From Sphaerisporangium corydalis (GTDB taxonomy: Bacteria > Actinomycetota > Actinomycetes > Streptosporangiales > Streptosporangiaceae), in assembly GCF_025506355.1 (NCBI RefSeq), contig NZ_JANZYP010000008.1, forward strand, positions 62,001 through 126,000: 64,000 nucleotides of DNA, given 5' to 3'. The notes beneath the pieces are model-generated. The model was not told the DNA's origin and did no database searches. It was given only the letters and a program-made list of their open reading frames with translations. This document shows, in pieces, positions 17,713 through 26,019 of this stretch (positions are counted from its first letter, which is position 1; the number at the start of each line of letters is the position of its first letter). The position numbers and the translations under genes are program-made.

Positions 17713-19140
17713 ATGCCCATCGAGACCGTGCTGAGATTCACCGATCCGGCGCGTGACGCGGACCTGCTCGCCGTGCCCTTCGGGAGCGATCTCACCGCGG
17801 ACGTGGAGCTTCCCGTGCCGGTGGCCGCCCTGCTGGCGCACCACGAGTCCAAGGGCGAGCCGGGCGAGATCGTCGAGATCCCGGTGGCCCAGGGCGAGGG
17901 GGTGCGGCGGGTGCTGCTGTACGGCATCGGCGACGGATCCCCGCGCGCCCTGCGCAAGGCGGGGAGCACGGTCGCGCGCCGGGTCAGGGGCCGGCGGTCG
18001 GTCGACGTGGTCCTCCCGGCCGGCGCGGGGCCCGCTGGCTGGTCGGCCCTGGCCGAGGGCGCGCTGCTCGCCTCCTACACGATGCGCATCGGCAAGACCC
18101 GCGCCAAGGCCGTCGAGGAGATCCGCCTGTCCGGGCCGGCCGAGGCACGGCAGGCGGTGGAGCGGGCCGAGGTGATCGCCCGCGCGACGGCCCTGGCGCG
18201 CGACCTGTCCAACACCCCCTCCTCGGAGAAGGACCCCGCGTGGCTCGCGGCCCGCGCCGTCGAGGTCGCCGAGCGGTCGGGGGTCTCGGCCAGGATCTGG
18301 GCGCCCGACGAGCTGGCGTCGGGCGGGTTCGGCGGCATCCTGGCCGTCGGTCAGGGGTCGGCCAGCCCGCCGCGGCTGATCGAGCTGTCCTACGAGCCGG
18401 AGGACCCTGACGGCATCCACGTCGTGCTGGTCGGCAAGGGCATCACCTTCGACAGCGGCGGCCTCTCGCTCAAGCCCACCGAGAGCATGAAGTTCATGAA
18501 GACCGACATGGCGGGCGGCGCGGTGGTGATCTCCGTGCTCGGCGCGCTGCGCGACCTCGGCGTGCGCACCCGCGTCACCGGCCTGGTCGCCGCGGCCGAG
18601 AACATGCCGTCCGGCTCGGCGCAGCGGCCCGGCGACGTGATCACGCACTACGGCGGGCGCACGGTCGAGGTGCTGAACACCGACGCGGAGGGCAGGCTGG
18701 TGCTCGCCGACGCCCTGGCCTACGCCGACGCCGTCCTCGACCCCGACACGGTGGTCGACCTCGCCACTTTGACCGGGGCGATCAGCGTCGCACTCGGGCG
18801 CGACCTCGGCGCGGTCTTCTCGACCAGCGACGACCTGGCCCAGGAGCTGATCGCGGCCGGCGCGTCGGCGGGGGACCCCCTGTGGCGGATGCCGCTGATC
18901 GACGACTACCGGCCGGCGCTCGACTCCCCGGTCGCCGACCTGGCCAACATCGACGGGGAAGGCAGGTTCGGGGGCGGCTCCATCACCGCGGCGCTGTTCC
19001 TGCGCGAGTTCGCCGGCGGGCGGCGCTGGGCCCACCTGGACATCGCGGGGGTGGCCCGCAGCACCGCCGACGACGGCGTGCTGACCAAGGGCGCGACCGG
19101 GTTCGGCACCCGCCTGCTGCTGGAGTGGCTCACGTCCTGA
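17713..19140 (+). CDS. pepA: Leucyl aminopeptidase, M17 family
   Basis: 475 residues. Two-metal cytosolic aminopeptidase. Catalytic-site motifs: VGKGITFDSGGLSLKP (about 243-258, Lys and Asp ligands), MKTDMAGGAVV (about 263-273) and NTDAEGRLVLADAL (about 321-334). ATG 17713 is chosen because GGGGAGG precedes it by 6 bases; an ATG 18 bases upstream lies before that site. The N-terminal domain is divergent, as usual. The gene is convergent with the O-methyltransferase, with a 21-bp tandem repeat between them. Confidence 0.94.
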   Translation: MPIETVLRFTDPARDADLLAVPFGSDLTADVELPVPVAALLAHHESKGEPGEIVEIPVAQGEGVRRVLLYGIGDGSPRALRKAGSTVARRVRGRRSVDVVLPAGAGPAGWSALAEGALLASYTMRIGKTRAKAVEEIRLSGPAEARQAVERAEVIARATALARDLSNTPSSEKDPAWLAARAVEVAERSGVSARIWAPDELASGGFGGILAVGQGSASPPRLIELSYEPEDPDGIHVVLVGKGITFDSGGLSLKPTESMKFMKTDMAGGAVVISVLGALRDLGVRTRVTGLVAAAENMPSGSAQRPGDVITHYGGRTVEVLNTDAEGRLVLADALAYADAVLDPDTVVDLATLTGAISVALGRDLGAVFSTSDDLAQELIAAGASAGDPLWRMPLIDDYRPALDSPVADLANIDGEGRFGGGSITAALFLREFAGGRRWAHLDIAGVARSTADDGVLTKGATGFGTRLLLEWLTS

Positions 19141-19176
19141 CCAGGACGTCCGCGCGCCGCCCGTCACGGACGGGCC

Positions 19177-19260
19177 CGGTCGGTTCCGGACGGGCGCCGT
19201 CGCTACCGGGGCGGGCGCCGTCGGTTCCAGGGCGGGTGCCGTCGGTTCCAGGGCGGGTGC
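19177..19260. repeat. Four 21-bp tandem repeats between pepA and the O-methyltransferase
   Basis: Units at 19177, 19198, 19219 and 19240; the last two are identical (CGTCGGTTCC core followed by a GGGCGGGTGC-type end). They sit between two convergent stop codons and lack an obvious hairpin. Likely variable in copy number by slippage. Confidence 0.75.
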
Positions 19261-19284
19261 CGGTGCGGGTGGGTGCCGGCCGCG

Positions 19285-19935
19285 TCAGTTGGCGATCTTG
19301 ATGGCGGCCAGGAGGCCGTCGCCCAGGGGCATCATCAGGGCGCGGAGCCGGTCGTCTCCCTTGATCAGTTTGCCGAGCTCGCGGATCGCGACGGTCTCGG
19401 GGTCGCGCTGCGCCGGGTCGGCCACCCGGTTGTGCCACAGGGCGTTGTCGAAGGCGACGATTCCGCCGAGCCGCAGCAGGCGCACCGCCTCGGCCAGGTA
19501 GTCGCCGTACTCCTGCTTGGCGGCGTCACAGAACACCAGGTCGTAGCCGCCGTCGGCCAGGCGCGGCAGCACGTCCAGGGCCCGCCCGCCGATCAGGCGG
19601 ATCTTGCTGCCGGAGAACCCGGCCTCGGCGAAGGCGTGACGGGCGAGCCGCTGGTGCTCGGGCTCGACGTCGACGCTGGTCAGCGTGCCGTCCTGGCGCA
19701 TGCCGCGCAGCAGCCACAACCCGGACACACCGCATCCGGTGCCGACCTCGACCACGGACCTGGCGCTGATGGCGGTGGCGAGGAAGCACAGGGCGGCGCC
19801 GCCGCCGGGCAGGATGGGAACGGCACCCGCCTCGACACCGCGCCGTCTGGCGGCGTGGAGCACCTCGTCCTCGGGATGGAACTCCTCCGCGTAGGCCAGC
19901 GTGGCCTCCACCGGATTCGTCGGCGTCGGGGCCAT
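19285..19935 (-). CDS. O-methyltransferase, Rv1220c-like
   Basis: 216 residues from ATG 19935, which has GGAGGAGAGG upstream. Family 3 (caffeoyl-CoA type) methyltransferase. SAM motif [16 protein letters not shown] (about 60-75), [14 protein letters not shown] with the acidic ribose-binding residue, metal-site [17 protein letters not shown] (about 131-147) and [10 protein letters not shown]. Substrate unknown. In mycobacteria it is the divergent neighbour of sigE, as here. Confidence 0.9.
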   Translation of the reverse strand: MAPTPTNPVEATLAYAEEFHPEDEVLHAARRRGVEAGAVPILPGGGAALCFLATAISARSVVEVGTGCGVSGLWLLRGMRQDGTLTSVDVEPEHQRLARHAFAEAGFSGSKIRLIGGRALDVLPRLADGGYDLVFCDAAKQEYGDYLAEAVRLLRLGGIVAFDNALWHNRVADPAQRDPETVAIRELGKLIKGDDRLRALMMPLGDGLLAAIKIAN

Positions 19936-20003
19936 CGGCCTCTCCTCCCCCGCTTTCGCCGTACGCACGTATTGGTCGCAGCCTAGGGGAGTCGGGGCCG
20001 AAC

Positions 20004-20030
20004 GGGAACTCACGCCACAACGGGTACGTT
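20004..20030 (+). promoter_or_regulatory. Predicted SigE-type promoter upstream of sigE
   Basis: GGGAACT (20004-20010), 16 bases, then CGTT (20027-20030) fits the mycobacterial SigE consensus (GGGAACY, 15-16 bases, CGTT) as I remember it. It points toward sigE, whose start is 85 bases downstream, which implies autoregulation. Confidence 0.6.
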
Positions 20031-20114
20031 GCACGCTTTGAACGACCTTTGTTCAAGGACACGGTCCGGCCTCGTTGGTTCATGGGTACGCAGGAAGGGA
20101 CGAAAGCAGGCACT

Positions 20115-20774
20115 ATGGCTGTAGCGGTGGTCCCGGAGAGAGGAGTGCTGGTGGACGACTACCACCAGGCTGATACTCCCGACAGTGCGTTTCCGGGGGG
20201 AGACCCCCGGCTGCCCGATGAAGGTTGGACACCTCCAACCTGGGAGGAGGTGGTCCGCGCCCACTCGGCGCGTGTCTACCGCCTGGCCTACAGGCTGACC
20301 GGCAACGTCCACGACGCCGAGGACCTCACTCAGGAGGTCTTCGTCCGGGTGTTCCGTTCGCTGTCCAGCTACACGCCCGGCACCTTCGAAGGCTGGCTGC
20401 ACCGCATCACCACCAACCTCTTCCTGGACATGGCGCGCCGCAGGCAGCGCATCCGGTTCGAGGGCCTCGGCGAGGATGCCGGGGAGCGCCTGCGCGGGCG
20501 CGAGCCGTCACCGGCCCAGGTGTTCGACGACTCCCAGATGGAGCCGGACATCCAGGCCGCGCTCGACGCGCTCCAGCCCGAGTTCCGCGCCGCGGTCGTG
20601 CTGTGTGACATCGAGGGCCTGTCCTACGAGGAGATAGCGGCGACGCTCGGCGTGAAGCTGGGCACGGTCCGCAGCCGAATCCATCGCGGTCGCAGCCAGT
20701 TGCGTGAGGCGCTCGAACACCGGGCGCCCCGTCGCGACGGACTCCCCCCGACCGTAAGCAGGGAGGGAGCATGA
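20115..20774 (+). CDS. sigE: ECF RNA polymerase sigma factor SigE
   Basis: 219 residues from ATG 20115 (an ATG at 20082 is possible). Region 2 is clear: [30 protein letters not shown], then [19 protein letters not shown]. Region 4: [10 protein letters not shown]-type helix (here [20 protein letters not shown]), [20 protein letters not shown]. It directs transcription in response to envelope stress and is held inactive by the next gene's product. Its stop overlaps the anti-sigma start (ATGA). A matching promoter lies upstream. The block sigE, anti-sigma, htrA, tatB equals Rv1221-Rv1224. Confidence 0.93.
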   Translation: MAVAVVPERGVLVDDYHQADTPDSAFPGGDPRLPDEGWTPPTWEEVVRAHSARVYRLAYRLTGNVHDAEDLTQEVFVRVFRSLSSYTPGTFEGWLHRITTNLFLDMARRRQRIRFEGLGEDAGERLRGREPSPAQVFDDSQMEPDIQAALDALQPEFRAAVVLCDIEGLSYEEIAATLGVKLGTVRSRIHRGRSQLREALEHRAPRRDGLPPTVSREGA

Positions 20775-21286
20775 GCCATCTCGGAGAGCGCGCGTCCGCG
20801 CTCATGGACGGTGAGCTTGGTCACACCGAGCGCGAACGCGCCCTGGCGCATCTGACGCTCTGCGCGGACTGCCGTGCCGAGCTGGACGCGATCCGGGCGC
20901 TCAAGAGCCGTCTTCGATCACTCGACCCGCCCGCCGTCCCGGCGGACCTCACGATGTCCCTGTTGCGGATGTCGGAGCCTGGCGGGCCGCTCCCGCCCAG
21001 GGTGCGTCCCTTTCCAAGTCCGTCTTACTCGCTGACCAGCGCTCCGATCGACAACCGGCCGCGCAGGAGCGGCGGATTCGCAGGGCCCGGGCGCGGCGGC
21101 GGCAACCGCCGGGCGGGCTACGTCGCGGTCGGCGTCGCCTCGGCCGCCGTCGCGCTGGGCACGCTGTTCATGGTCGGCGGACCGGACAGCAGGCCGTCGT
21201 CTCCGTCGGTGGAGATGTTCGCCAACCAGCACCGCACCCCTGCCGGGCAGTTCGTGCCTGGACAGGTGGGCCGGCCCTCGCCGTAG
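20771..21286 (+). CDS. rseA: Anti-sigma factor (RseA-like, zinc-binding zf-HC2)
   Basis: 171 residues. N-terminal zinc-anti-sigma motif: [17 protein letters not shown], then HLTLCADC (H-x3-C-x2-C, about 27-34), which binds SigE region 2. After a Gly/Arg-rich linker there is one membrane segment ([20 protein letters not shown], about 118-137) and a short outer tail. Coupled to sigE by a 4-base overlap. The HtrA-like protease gene follows 170 bases downstream and is the expected partner in releasing SigE. Confidence 0.88.
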   Translation: MSHLGERASALMDGELGHTERERALAHLTLCADCRAELDAIRALKSRLRSLDPPAVPADLTMSLLRMSEPGGPLPPRVRPFPSPSYSLTSAPIDNRPRRSGGFAGPGRGGGNRRAGYVAVGVASAAVALGTLFMVGGPDSRPSSPSVEMFANQHRTPAGQFVPGQVGRPSP

Positions 21287-21458
21287 CCCTGAACGGGGTC
21301 GCGGACCCAGGCGCCTCTCACCCCCTGCCCGTGCGGTCCGCGCCGACGCGGGCATACGATCGGATGGACCCCGGCGGACGGGACTTATGCCGCACGTATG
21401 GGGTCGGAGCGAGAATCTGGCGTAGCCCACGTTGACTGGCCTCGGGAGTGAGCGTTCG

Positions 21459-23183
21459 ATGACCGACGAGACACGTGCCTTCGAGTCCGGGGACGTGGCC
21501 ACTCCCGCCGGCCGCTCCTGGGAAGGTCCGGCGTCGGGATCCACGGGCACCGGCCCGATGCGCGTGCGGCCGGAGTTCCTCCCCGCCGGGCAGGGATGGC
21601 CGCAGGCCGCGCCGGTCTCGGGCCCCGACGCCTTCACCGGGCCGAACCCGTTCGCGGCGAGCGGCCCGGCACAAGACCCATTCGCGCCGGGCGGCCCGGG
21701 ACGTGACCCGTTCGCGCCGGGCGGCCCGGGACGTGACCCGTTCGCGCCGGGCGGCCCGGGACGTGACCCGTTCGCGCCGGGCGGCCCCGGGCGCGACCCG
21801 TTCGCCCCCGCCGCCGACGCGGGGCGCGACCCCTACGGCACCGAGAACACCGGTCCCATCCCGTTCGCCCCCGATCCGCAGCGGCCGGCGGGCGACGACG
21901 TCTCGGGGTGGGGCAACCCGTCCGGCGGGCCGCTTCCGCCGACACCGGCGCCCGGCGGTCCGTACGGGCCGCCGCCCCCGCGCAACCCCTTCGGCATGGG
22001 CCCCGGCTGGGCCCCGCCCCCGGCCCCTCCCCAGTCGGAGTACACGGCGGCCCCCTCGGGCCGGCCGCCGAGGACCGGCACGCTGGCCGTGCTCGCCGTC
22101 GTGATCGCCCTGGTCGCCTCGACGGCAGGCAGCCTCGGCACCTACCTGCTGACCAGGTCGGGCGGCGGCGGCGTCGACCCGACGTACTCCCTCGGCACGC
22201 CCACCGGCGCGATCGTCAACCGCGCCCCCGACTCGGTGGCCGGCGTGGCGGCGCGGGTCCTGCCGAGCGTGGTCTCCCTGGACGTCAAGGGCAACAGCGA
22301 GGCGGGCACCGGCTCCGGCTTCGTGATCAAGGGCGGTTACATCGTCACCAACAACCACGTGGTGGCCGCGGCGGCGTCGACCGGCGAGATCAAGGTCACG
22401 TTCAGCAACAAGAAATCCAGCTCCGCCAAGATCGTCGGACGTGATCCCAGCTCGGACATCGCCGTCGTCAAGCCCGACGACACCTACGGCGCCCCCGAGA
22501 TCACCATCGGCAACTCCGACCGCGTCGTCGTGGGCGACCCCGTCATCGCCATCGGCTCGCCCCTCGGCCTCACCGGCACCGTGACCACGGGCATCGTCAG
22601 CTCGCTCAACCGTCCCGTCACGGCGGGCGGCGAGAGCGGGTCGGAGTCGTCGTTCATCAACGCCATCCAGACCGACGCGGCGATCAACCCCGGCAACTCG
22701 GGGGGCCCGCTGGTCAACGCGGCCGGCGAGGTGATCGGCGTGAACTCCGCGATCGCCACGCTCGGCAACTCCTCCTTCGGCGGCCAGAGCGGCAGCATCG
22801 GGCTCGGGTTCTCCATCCCGGTCAACCACGTCCGGCGGATCGCCGAGGAGCTCGTCACCACCGGCACCGCCAAGAAGTCCCGCATCGGCGTCCACCTCGA
22901 CGAGAACTACCAGGGCGAGGGCGTGCGCATCGCCACCGCCCCGCAGGACGGGCAGGAGCCGGTGATCTCCGGCGGCCCGGCCGACAAGGCGGGCCTGAAG
23001 GCGGGTGACGTCATCCTGGAGGTCGACGGGACCCCGGTGACCCAGCCCTCGGAACTGATCGTCACGATCCGGAGCAAGGCGCCGGGCGACAAGGTCACCG
23101 TCAAGTACCAGCGCGGCGGCCAGGAGAAGACCGTGACCATGGTCATCGACGCCGTGCCGGTCCCGACGCCCCAGCCGTCCTGA
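21459..23183 (+). CDS. htrA: HtrA/DegP-type membrane serine protease with PDZ domain
   Basis: 574 residues from ATG 21459 (GGGAG 10 bases upstream). A Pro/Gly-rich cytoplasmic N-terminus of about 200 residues contains 10-residue repeats (DPFAPGGPGR). One membrane segment follows (LAVLAVVIALVASTAGSLGT). The trypsin-like domain has His in YIVTNNHVV, Asp in SSDIAVVKP and Ser in NPGNSGGPL. A PDZ domain follows (GGPADKAGLKAGDVILEVDG). Extracytoplasmic quality control and probable processing of the SigE anti-sigma factor. Family and context match Rv1223. Confidence 0.93.
   Translation: MTDETRAFESGDVATPAGRSWEGPASGSTGTGPMRVRPEFLPAGQGWPQAAPVSGPDAFTGPNPFAASGPAQDPFAPGGPGRDPFAPGGPGRDPFAPGGPGRDPFAPGGPGRDPFAPAADAGRDPYGTENTGPIPFAPDPQRPAGDDVSGWGNPSGGPLPPTPAPGGPYGPPPPRNPFGMGPGWAPPPAPPQSEYTAAPSGRPPRTGTLAVLAVVIALVASTAGSLGTYLLTRSGGGGVDPTYSLGTPTGAIVNRAPDSVAGVAARVLPSVVSLDVKGNSEAGTGSGFVIKGGYIVTNNHVVAAAASTGEIKVTFSNKKSSSAKIVGRDPSSDIAVVKPDDTYGAPEITIGNSDRVVVGDPVIAIGSPLGLTGTVTTGIVSSLNRPVTAGGESGSESSFINAIQTDAAINPGNSGGPLVNAAGEVIGVNSAIATLGNSSFGGQSGSIGLGFSIPVNHVRRIAEELVTTGTAKKSRIGVHLDENYQGEGVRIATAPQDGQEPVISGGPADKAGLKAGDVILEVDGTPVTQPSELIVTIRSKAPGDKVTVKYQRGGQEKTVTMVIDAVPVPTPQPS
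21691..21780 (+). repeat. Three identical 30-bp repeats inside htrA
   Basis: Units 21691-21720, 21721-21750 and 21751-21780 are identical, with diverged copies before (21661) and after (21781). Each encodes the ten residues GPGRDPFAPG in register, so copy changes would keep the frame and alter only linker length. Confidence 0.9.
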
Positions 23184-23303
23184 TCGCGTGTTCCCGGTGG
23201 TGCCCCTCGGCGGAACGGGGCATTAGTCTGGGGAGAGCCAGGTCGCCGTTGGACGGTCCCGGTCAACGGCAGGCGTCGGCACAGGAGAGCCAAGGAGATC
23301 ACC

Positions 23304-23690
23304 GTGTTCGGACTCGGCTGGCCTGAGGTCTTGGCACTAGTGGTCGTCGCCCTGCTGGTCTTCGGCCCTGACAAGCTCCCGCAGGCGGCGTCACAGGCGG
23401 GCCGCACGCTGCGGCAGCTCCGCCAGATGGCCAACAACGCCAAGAGCGACCTCCAGGAGAACCTCGGCCCGGAGTTCGCGAACTTCGACCCGACCGACCT
23501 GCACCCCAAGAACTTCGTCAGGAAGCATCTCCTCCAGGACCTGGAGGACGACTGGAACCGGCCCGCCGCCGACCGCTCCTCGCCCGCCGACGAGACCGAG
23601 ACCCCGCTGTACAACGACTCCTACGCGGCCGCGGCCGCCGGTGAGCTGTCGTACGGCGAGATCCCTCCGTACGACTCCGAGGCCACCTGA
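23304..23690 (+). CDS. tatB: Sec-independent translocase protein TatB
   Basis: 128 residues, GTG start with AAGGAG upstream. The short N-terminal membrane helix and hinge are typical: FGLGWPEVLALVVVALLVFG (2-21), then PDKLPQAASQAGRTLRQLR amphipathic helix. Partner of TatA/TatC in exporting folded twin-arginine proteins. The acidic C-terminus is variable. Position after htrA equals Rv1224. A hairpin just after the stop probably ends the transcript. Confidence 0.93.
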   Translation: MFGLGWPEVLALVVVALLVFGPDKLPQAASQAGRTLRQLRQMANNAKSDLQENLGPEFANFDPTDLHPKNFVRKHLLQDLEDDWNRPAADRSSPADETETPLYNDSYAAAAAGELSYGEIPPYDSEAT

Positions 23691-23707
23691 GGCCGTGTAC
23701 GCGTGAC

Positions 23708-23740
23708 GGAGGGGCCGGCCCGGTAAGGGACGGCCCCTCC
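23708..23740. terminator. Terminator hairpin between tatB and mrp
   Basis: GGAGGGGCCG (23708-23717) pairs with CGGCCCCTCC (23731-23740), 13-base loop, followed by CTTCGTT. Lies between two convergent genes and can act for both. Confidence 0.75.
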
Positions 23741-23775
23741 CTTCGTTCACGCGCCCTGGCGGCCCTGAGGGGCCC

Positions 23776-24915
23776 TCAGCGGCCCGACGGGGACAGGCCG
23801 AGCTGCAGGCCCTTGATGCTGCCGGACTTCTTGCTCAGGCCCTCGGCGATGCGCCGCAGCTCGACCGAGGCCGGGGCGTCGGGGTCGGTCAGCACCAGAG
23901 GCTTGCCGTTGTCGCCGCCCTCGCGCAGCCGCAGGTCGATCGGGACCTGGCCGAGCAGCGGGACCCGGGAGCCCAGCGTGCGGGTCAGGCCGTCGGCGAC
24001 GCTCTGGCCGCCGCCCTCGCCGAAGACCGCGATGCGCTCGTCGCAGTGCGGGCAGGGCAGCCACGCCATGTTCTCGATCACGCCGGCGATCTGCTGGTGG
24101 GTCTGGGTGGCGATGGACCCGGCCCGCTCCGCGACCTCGGCCGCGGCCTGCTGCGGGGTGGTGACGACCAGGATCTCCGCGCCCGGCATGCGCTGTGCCA
24201 CCGAGATCGCGATGTCGCCGGTGCCCGGGGGCAGGTCCATGAGCAGGACGTCCAGGTCGCCCCAGTAGACGTCGGCGAGGAACTGGTGGAGCGCCCGGTC
24301 GAGCATCGGCCCGCGCCACACCACCGGGGTGTTGCCCGGCGGCTTGAACATGCCGACCGAGATCACCTTGATGTCATGCGCCACCGGCGGCATGATCATG
24401 TCCTCGACCTTGGTCGGGCGCTCGCTCGTCCCCAGCATGCGGGGGATGGAGTGCCCGTAGATGTCGGCGTCCAGTACCCCGACCTTGAGGCCCGACACCG
24501 CCATCGCCGCCGCGAGGTTGACGGTGACCGACGACTTTCCGACGCCGCCCTTCCCGCTGGCGACCGCGAAGACCCGCGTGAGCGAGCCGGGCTTGGCGAA
24601 GGGGATCTCCTTCTCCGGCCCGCGGTTGCCGCGCAGCTTGGTCTGCAGCGTCTTGCGCTGCTCGGTGCTCATGACGTCGAGTTCGACGTGGACGCCGGTG
24701 ACACCGCCGACCTTGGACACGGCGGCGGTGACTTCGCGGGTGATGGTGTCGCGCATGGGGCAGCCCGCGACGGTCAGGAAGACGCCGACCCGCACCACCC
24801 CGTCGGGGGAGATATCGACGCTCTTGACCATGTCAAGGTCGGTGATCGGCCGGCGGATCTCGGGGTCGTTGACCGTTGCCAGCGCAGCCATCACCAGATC
24901 TGGGGTTGGTGCCAT
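23776..24915 (-). CDS. mrp: Mrp/NBP35-family P-loop ATPase, iron-sulfur carrier
   Basis: 379 residues. An N-terminal MIP18/DUF59 domain (VNDPEIRRPITDLDMVKSV, then VAGCPMRDTI with a Cys) precedes the P-loop domain. Deviant Walker A VASGKGGVGKSSVTVNLA (about 118-135), DADIYGHSIPRML, DLPPGTGDIAISV. The CxxC near the C-terminus is seen as LPCPHC. Expected to carry and transfer Fe-S clusters in the cytosol. Convergent with tatB; matches Rv1229c. Confidence 0.93.
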   Translation of the reverse strand: MAPTPDLVMAALATVNDPEIRRPITDLDMVKSVDISPDGVVRVGVFLTVAGCPMRDTITREVTAAVSKVGGVTGVHVELDVMSTEQRKTLQTKLRGNRGPEKEIPFAKPGSLTRVFAVASGKGGVGKSSVTVNLAAAMAVSGLKVGVLDADIYGHSIPRMLGTSERPTKVEDMIMPPVAHDIKVISVGMFKPPGNTPVVWRGPMLDRALHQFLADVYWGDLDVLLMDLPPGTGDIAISVAQRMPGAEILVVTTPQQAAAEVAERAGSIATQTHQQIAGVIENMAWLPCPHCDERIAVFGEGGGQSVADGLTRTLGSRVPLLGQVPIDLRLREGGDNGKPLVLTDPDAPASVELRRIAEGLSKKSGSIKGLQLGLSPSGR

Positions 24916-25029
24916 GGATCCATGCTACGAACCCGGGACCGATCCGACGAACTCCGGCTCCTCCGGTAGGGGCCAAGAGAGGCCTAGCGGGAGGGTGTAT
25001 GTGCTTATGCAACCTTCTAGGATGACCGC

Positions 25030-25482
25030 GTGACGTCCATGACGGCGGAGATCACCCCCCAGCAGCTCATCGTCTGGCGCATGTTGCAGCGGGCGCAGGT
25101 CGGGATCACCCGGAGCCTGGAGACCGAGCTGCTGAGCCGGCACGACCTGGCGCCGGCCGCGTACGAGGTGCTGCACCAGCTCTCGGAGGCCCCCGGGCGG
25201 CGGCTGCGCATGAACGACCTGGCCGAAAGGGTGCTGCTGTCGCGCAGCGGGCTCACCCGGCTCATCGACCGCCTCCAGCGGGACGGCCTGGTCGAGCGCG
25301 AGGCCTGCACGAGCGACGCGCGGGGGCTGTACGCCGTGCTCACCGAAGGGGGTGAGCGACGTCTCACCGAGGCGACCCCCACCTACCTGCGGGCCGTCAG
25401 GGAGCGGTTCCTCGACCTGCTGTCCGAGGAGGAGCTGCGGCAGTGCGCCGCCATGCTCACCAAACTCTTCACGGGCGCCTGA
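25030..25482 (+). CDS. MarR-family transcriptional regulator
   Basis: 150 residues. Winged-helix core: QVGITRSLETELLSRHDLAP, YEVLHQLSEAPGRRLRMNDL, recognition helix LLSRSGLTRLIDRLQRDGLV and wing EACTSDARGLYAVLT. GTG 25030 start; ATG 25039 is an alternative. It stands alone between mrp (divergent) and the DUF1003 gene (convergent), so its target is not obvious. Ligand unknown. Confidence 0.88.
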   Translation: MTSMTAEITPQQLIVWRMLQRAQVGITRSLETELLSRHDLAPAAYEVLHQLSEAPGRRLRMNDLAERVLLSRSGLTRLIDRLQRDGLVEREACTSDARGLYAVLTEGGERRLTEATPTYLRAVRERFLDLLSEEELRQCAAMLTKLFTGA

Positions 25483-25524
25483 CACCGAGCGCCGTACGTG
25501 CGCCTCTGCCGCCCGCCGCGCGCC

Positions 25525-26019
25525 TCACTGTGAGCCGGTGCCGCCGCGATCCGCGCCGGTGTCGCGGAGGTCCTCCACCAGGCGTTCGAGCTCGCCCCTG
25601 ATGTAGTCGCGGGTGGCCAGCTCGCCCAGGGCGATGCGCAGCCCGGCGATCTCCCGGGTGAGGTACTCCACCTCGGCCTGGTTGCGCTCGGTGGTCATCC
25701 GGTCCTGCTCGCTCTGCACGCGGTCCCGGTCGGCCTGCCGGTTCTGCGCGAGCAGGATCAGCGGCGCGGCGTACGACGCCTGGAGCGAGAGGATCAGCGT
25801 GAGGAAGATGAACGGGTAGGGGTCGAAGGTCAGGTGCCGGGGCGCCACGGCGTTCCACAGCACCCAGACCGCGATGAACACGGTCATGTAGACGAGGAAG
25901 CGGGCCGTGCCGAGGAAGCGGGCGATCCGTTCGGACAGCCGCCCGAACGCCTCGGGGTCGTAGTGCGGGCGGATGGTGCGGCGGAGCTCGCGTGGCTGGT
26001 CCAGCCGGTTGACGGTCAC
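25525..26019 (-). CDS. DUF1003 membrane protein
   Basis: 164 residues. Two membrane segments (LVYMTVFIAVWVLWNAV and FIFLTLILSLQASYAAPLIL) with the DUF1003 signature around FDPYPFIFL and LILLAQNRQADRDR, then a coiled-coil C-terminus. Function unknown. Starts with GTGA overlapping the stop of the MgtE-N/CBS gene, so translation is coupled. This pairing is conserved (as near Rv1231c-Rv1232c) and suggests a joint role in ion handling, which is inference. Confidence 0.88.
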   Translation of the reverse strand: MTVNRLDQPRELRRTIRPHYDPEAFGRLSERIARFLGTARFLVYMTVFIAVWVLWNAVAPRHLTFDPYPFIFLTLILSLQASYAAPLILLAQNRQADRDRVQSEQDRMTTERNQAEVEYLTREIAGLRIALGELATRDYIRGELERLVEDLRDTGADRGGTGSQ

